Assembly (NCBI RefSeq): GCF_010998615.1
Contig: NZ_JAAEAH010000013.1
Location: 1-64,000 of the forward strand
DNA from: Myxococcus sp. CA023
GTDB lineage: Bacteria > Myxococcota > Myxococcia > Myxococcales > Myxococcaceae
Reading direction: 5' to 3'
Length of the DNA stretch: 64,000 nt
Shown: positions 62,801-64,000 of the stretch, piece by piece
How the letters are laid out: each line of letters opens with the position of its first letter
How positions within the stretch are numbered: position 1 is the first letter of the stretch
Translations under genes and position numbers: made by a program
Notes under the pieces: generated by a model
Databases searched by the model: none
What the model was told of the DNA's origin: nothing
What the model saw: only the letters and a program-made list of their open reading frames with translations

Positions 62801-64000
62801 CCAAGGTGGCGGGGCTCGTCAACCTGGACCACGCCACCCGCGAATTGCCCCTGGATTTCTTCGTCACGTTCTCGTCCCTGGCCGCGTTTGGAAACGCCGG
62901 TCAGTCGGACTACGCGGCGGCCAATGGTTTCATGGACGGATTCGCGGAGTCCCGCGCGGCGCTCGTGAACGTCGGACAGCGGCAGGGCCGGACGATGTCC
63001 ATCCGTTGGCCGCTCTGGGAGAACGGCGGGATGCAGCTCGACTCACGGAGCCGTGAGGTCTTGATGCAGCGGACGGGGATGGCCGCGCTGGGAGATGAAG
63101 CGGGGCTGGGGGCGTTCTACCGGGCGCTGGAACTGGGAGCCCCTGGTGTCGCGGTGTGGACGGGGGAGGCCCAGAAGTTTCGTGAACTCTCCGTGAGTTT
63201 TTCGCCCGCACCGCCTCCGCATCAGGTGGTGCCGGACTCCGTGGTGTCCATCACAGAGAAGGTCGAGGCGAAGCTGAAGGCGCTCTTCAGCGAGGTCACG
63301 CGATACGAAGAGCGCCGCATCGATGCCCGCCAGCCGATGGAGCGCTATGGCATCGACTCCATCATCATCACGCAGGTGAACCAGGCCCTCGAAGGGCCGT
63401 ACAGCGCTCTCTCGAAGACGCTGTTCTTCGAATACCGGACGCTCGCGGAAGTCAGCGGGTATCTGGCCGAGCACCGCGCGGAAGAGAGCGCGAAGTGGGT
63501 GGCGGCACCTGGAGAGAATTCGTCTTCCGTCATCCAGGAGGCCAGGCCGCCACGTGCGGATGCGACGCAGCGGGAGCCCCGCGCCGACGAGCCCATCGCA
63601 GTCATTGGCATGAGCGGCCGTTATCCCGGGGCGGAGAACCTGACGGAGTTCTGGGAGCGCCTGAGCCGCGGTGACGACTGCATCACCGAGATTCCGCCCG
63701 AGCGCTGGGCGTTGGACGGGTTCTTCTACCCGGACAAGAAGCACGCCGCCGCGCGGGGGATGAGCTACAGCAAGTGGGGCGGCTTCCTCGGCGGCTTCGC
63801 TGACTTTGACCCGCTGTTCTTCAACATCTCGCCGCGTGAAGCGACGAGCATGGACCCGCAGGAGCGCTTGTTCCTGCAGAGCTGCTGGGAAGTCCTGGAG
63901 GACGCGGGGTACACCCGGGACAGCCTGGCCCGGCGCTTTGGCAGCGCGGTGGGCGTCTTCGCGGGAATCACGAAGACGGGCTACGAACTCTACGGCGCGG
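56878..64000 (+). CDS. ta1: Ta-1, NRPS/PKS hybrid, 5' part (runs off right edge)
   Basis: Open from the ATG at 56878 to the last base: over 2370 codons with no stop. C domain (about 20-440, HHLVLDG at 160); A domain (about 470-990, YTSGSTGRPKG, YRTGDLARW, NGKVDRG); PCP (Ser1027, GGDSVLA); KS (about 1085-1515, Cys1264 in TNCSSS, His1400); KR (about 1700-2080, SGGTGAL, Tyr2012); ACP (Ser2161, GIDSII); then a second KS (from about 2240) cut by the window. The A-domain residues read by eye give DILQLGMIW(K), one change from the glycine code DILQLGLIWK. Glycine is the amino-acid unit of myxovirescin, so this module adds it. It starts inside the end of taL. Confidence 0.93.
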   Translation, partial: MTTREVLAAFVEGRLSKAEARRRLAALRAASIRLPLSEGQKGLWAMQRARPESSAYNVPLAYRLRGKVDPARLTRAWEGLLERYPLLAGAIRVEGTEPVIVPSGQVSAEVHEVPSVSDSALVATLRTSAKVPFDLARGPLARLHLYSRSEHEHVLLLCFHHLVLDGASVAPLLDALRDRYAGPEAKTGLLEVPLVAPYRAAVEWEQLAIGGDEGRRHLDYWRQVLATPVPPPLNLPTDRPRSATGLDAEGATHSQRVPTEQALRLREFARAQQVSLPTVLLGLYYALLHRHTRQDDVVVGIPTMGRPRAELATAIGYFVNVMAVRARGLGQHSFGSLLRHLHDSVIDGLEHAHYPFPRVVKDLRLSNGPEEAPGFQTMFTFQSLQLTSAPPRPESRSGGLPELEPLDCVHQEGAYPLELEVVEGAKGLTLHFKYDARLYEADTVERMARQLLRAADQVADGVESPLSALSWLDDEERHTLLRDWNATATPFPEDLGVHELFQRQARETPDATAVSYEGHSLSYQALDTRSREIAAHLKSLGVKPGALVGICLDRSAELVAAMLGVLSAGAAYVPLDPVHPEDRLRYMLEDSGVVVVLARQASRDKVAAIAGASCKVCVLEDVKAGATSAPAGTSPNGLAYVIYTSGSTGRPKGVMIPHRGVVNFLLCMRRTLGLKRTDSLLAVTTYCFDIAVLELLLPLCAGAQVIIASAETVRDAQALKRALCTHRPTLMQATPATWTLLFQSGWENAERVRILCGGEALPESLKAHFVRTASDVWNMFGPTETTIWSTMAKVSASRPVTIGKPIDNTQVYVLDDRMQPAPIGVPGELWIAGAGVACGYLNRPALTAERFVSNPFTPGTTLYRTGDLARWRADGEVEYLGRLDHQVKVRGFRIEMGEIEAQLAGHPSVKNCAVVAKELNGTSQLVAYCQPAGASFDEEAIRAHLRKFLPDYMVPAHVVAVDAIPLSGNGKVDRGQLMARPVVTRRKTSAVHARSPVEATLVELWKKVLQVNEVGVEDRFFEVGGDSVLAAVLVEAMNRHFDTRLAVTDLFKYVHIRDMARHLEGATAKARPGATEPGREDTASDRDYAGSLAIIGISCQLPGAEDHRRFWKNLREGRDSVVAYRHEELRELGVPEEVIRDSRYVAVRSSIEDKECFDPQFFGLTARDASFMDPQFRLLLMHAWKAVEDAATTPERLGQCGVFMTASNSFYHQGSPQFPADGQPVLRTADEYVLWVLAQAGSIPTMVSYKLGLKGPSLFVHTNCSSSLSALYVAQQAIAAGDCETALVGAATVFPSANLGYLHQRGLNFSSAGRVKAFDAAADGMIAGEGVAVLVVKDAAAAVRDGDPIYCLVRKVGINNDGQDKVGFYAPSATGQADVIRRLFDRTGIDPASIGYVEAHGTGTLLGDPVEVSALSEAFRTFTDRRGYCRMGSVKSNLGHLDTVAGLAGLIKTALSLRQGEVPPTIHVTQVNPKLELTDSPFVIADRLAPWPSLPGPRRAAVSAFGLGGTNTHAILEHHPRESRPREESQRSNAVRAVAPFSARTLEALKDNLRALLDFLEDPASAEMALADITYTLQVGRVAMPERMVVTASTRDELVEGLRRGLATVGGAHAGAVVDTSPNVDVDARAVAEAWAKGDSIDWDALHGDLKPVRVSLPTYQFAKERYGLSPAHSVAASSKAHPEAGVVLFVPTWQPWSEGASNASLTHRHLVVLCEPLEALGVEGASTLASKLADRRIEVVRTSSPSARLDARFMAHASAVFERVKALLSERLTAPVTLQVLVPEERDALALSGLGSLLRSVSQENPLVRGQLIRVQGSVSASVLVDVLVKSARAGDVTDSRYHAGQLSRSEWREARVAKGDASRVWREDGVYVISGGTGALARLFVAEIGKRVTRATVILAARASSAEAVDGGNGLRVRHLPVDVTQPNEVNAFIATVLREHGRIDGVIHAAGIRRDNYLLNKPVAEMQAVLAPKVAGLVNLDHATRELPLDFFVTFSSLAAFGNAGQSDYAAANGFMDGFAESRAALVNVGQRQGRTMSIRWPLWENGGMQLDSRSREVLMQRTGMAALGDEAGLGAFYRALELGAPGVAVWTGEAQKFRELSVSFSPAPPPHQVVPDSVVSITEKVEAKLKALFSEVTRYEERRIDARQPMERYGIDSIIITQVNQALEGPYSALSKTLFFEYRTLAEVSGYLAEHRAEESAKWVAAPGENSSSVIQEARPPRADATQREPRADEPIAVIGMSGRYPGAENLTEFWERLSRGDDCITEIPPERWALDGFFYPDKKHAAARGMSYSKWGGFLGGFADFDPLFFNISPREATSMDPQERLFLQSCWEVLEDAGYTRDSLARRFGSAVGVFAGITKTGYELYGA

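Overview
The window is very GC-rich DNA with strongly biased third codon positions. It carries myxobacterial hallmarks: sigma-54 enhancer-binding proteins, eukaryote-like Ser/Thr kinases, an FHA-GAF-cyclase, Cys-rich-repeat lipoproteins and a giant trans-AT PKS/NRPS. The right half matches the antibiotic TA (myxovirescin) locus of Myxococcus xanthus as known from the literature, so the source is Myxococcus xanthus or a close relative. No tRNA, rRNA, CRISPR array or insertion sequence was seen.

Left half (1-30.7 kb), chromosomal genes: a WbqC-like fragment; a hybrid sensor histidine kinase; a PhyH-type dioxygenase divergent from an alpha/beta hydrolase; a repeat-rich lamin-tail lipoprotein followed by a hairpin; exonuclease III and a PlsC-type acyltransferase; an exported bactofilin-like protein; a multi-pass membrane protein; a universal stress protein divergent from an SDR that has lost YxxxK; a trypsin-like lipoprotein protease; a two-gene flavo/iron-sulfur oxidoreductase operon ending in a strong intrinsic terminator; an ECF sigma / anti-sigma / STN-polymer-forming membrane protein operon; TruD with a long basic tail; an outer-membrane lipoprotein; a stop-start-overlapping FHA-GAF-adenylate cyclase and Ser/Thr kinase; a GIDE-like membrane protein; a 788-residue orphan; and a metallo-beta-lactamase-fold hydrolase in an operon with a sigma-54 activator, preceded by its own sigma-54-type promoter.

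Right half (31.2-64 kb), the 5' part of the TA (myxovirescin) operon. A 741-bp regulatory gap with a sigma-70-like promoter and long leader leads into taA (NusG paralogue). Then come taB (ACP), taC (HMG synthase), taD (LnmK-like), taE (ACP), taF (HMG synthase), taG (LspA-like), taH (P450), taV (tandem AT), taK (decarboxylating KS), taX and taY (two enoyl-CoA hydratase-fold enzymes). The megasynthases follow: taI (MT-GNAT-ACP loading module plus KS-KR-ACP), taJ (luciferase-like monooxygenase), taL (KS0-DH-KR-ACP-KS-ACP), and the start of ta-1 (C-A(Gly)-PCP-KS-KR-ACP-KS...), which runs off the right edge with no stop.

How it works together: TaV supplies malonyl units in trans, because no module has its own AT. 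TaB/TaC and TaE/TaF, with TaK, TaX, TaY and probably TaD, build beta-branches (one methyl-type, one ethyl-type). TaH and TaJ are oxidative tailoring or in-line enzymes. TaG is a second copy of the antibiotic's target (signal peptidase II) and probably gives self-resistance. TaA probably keeps RNA polymerase going through the very long operon. Many gene pairs overlap or abut, implying one translationally coupled transcript.
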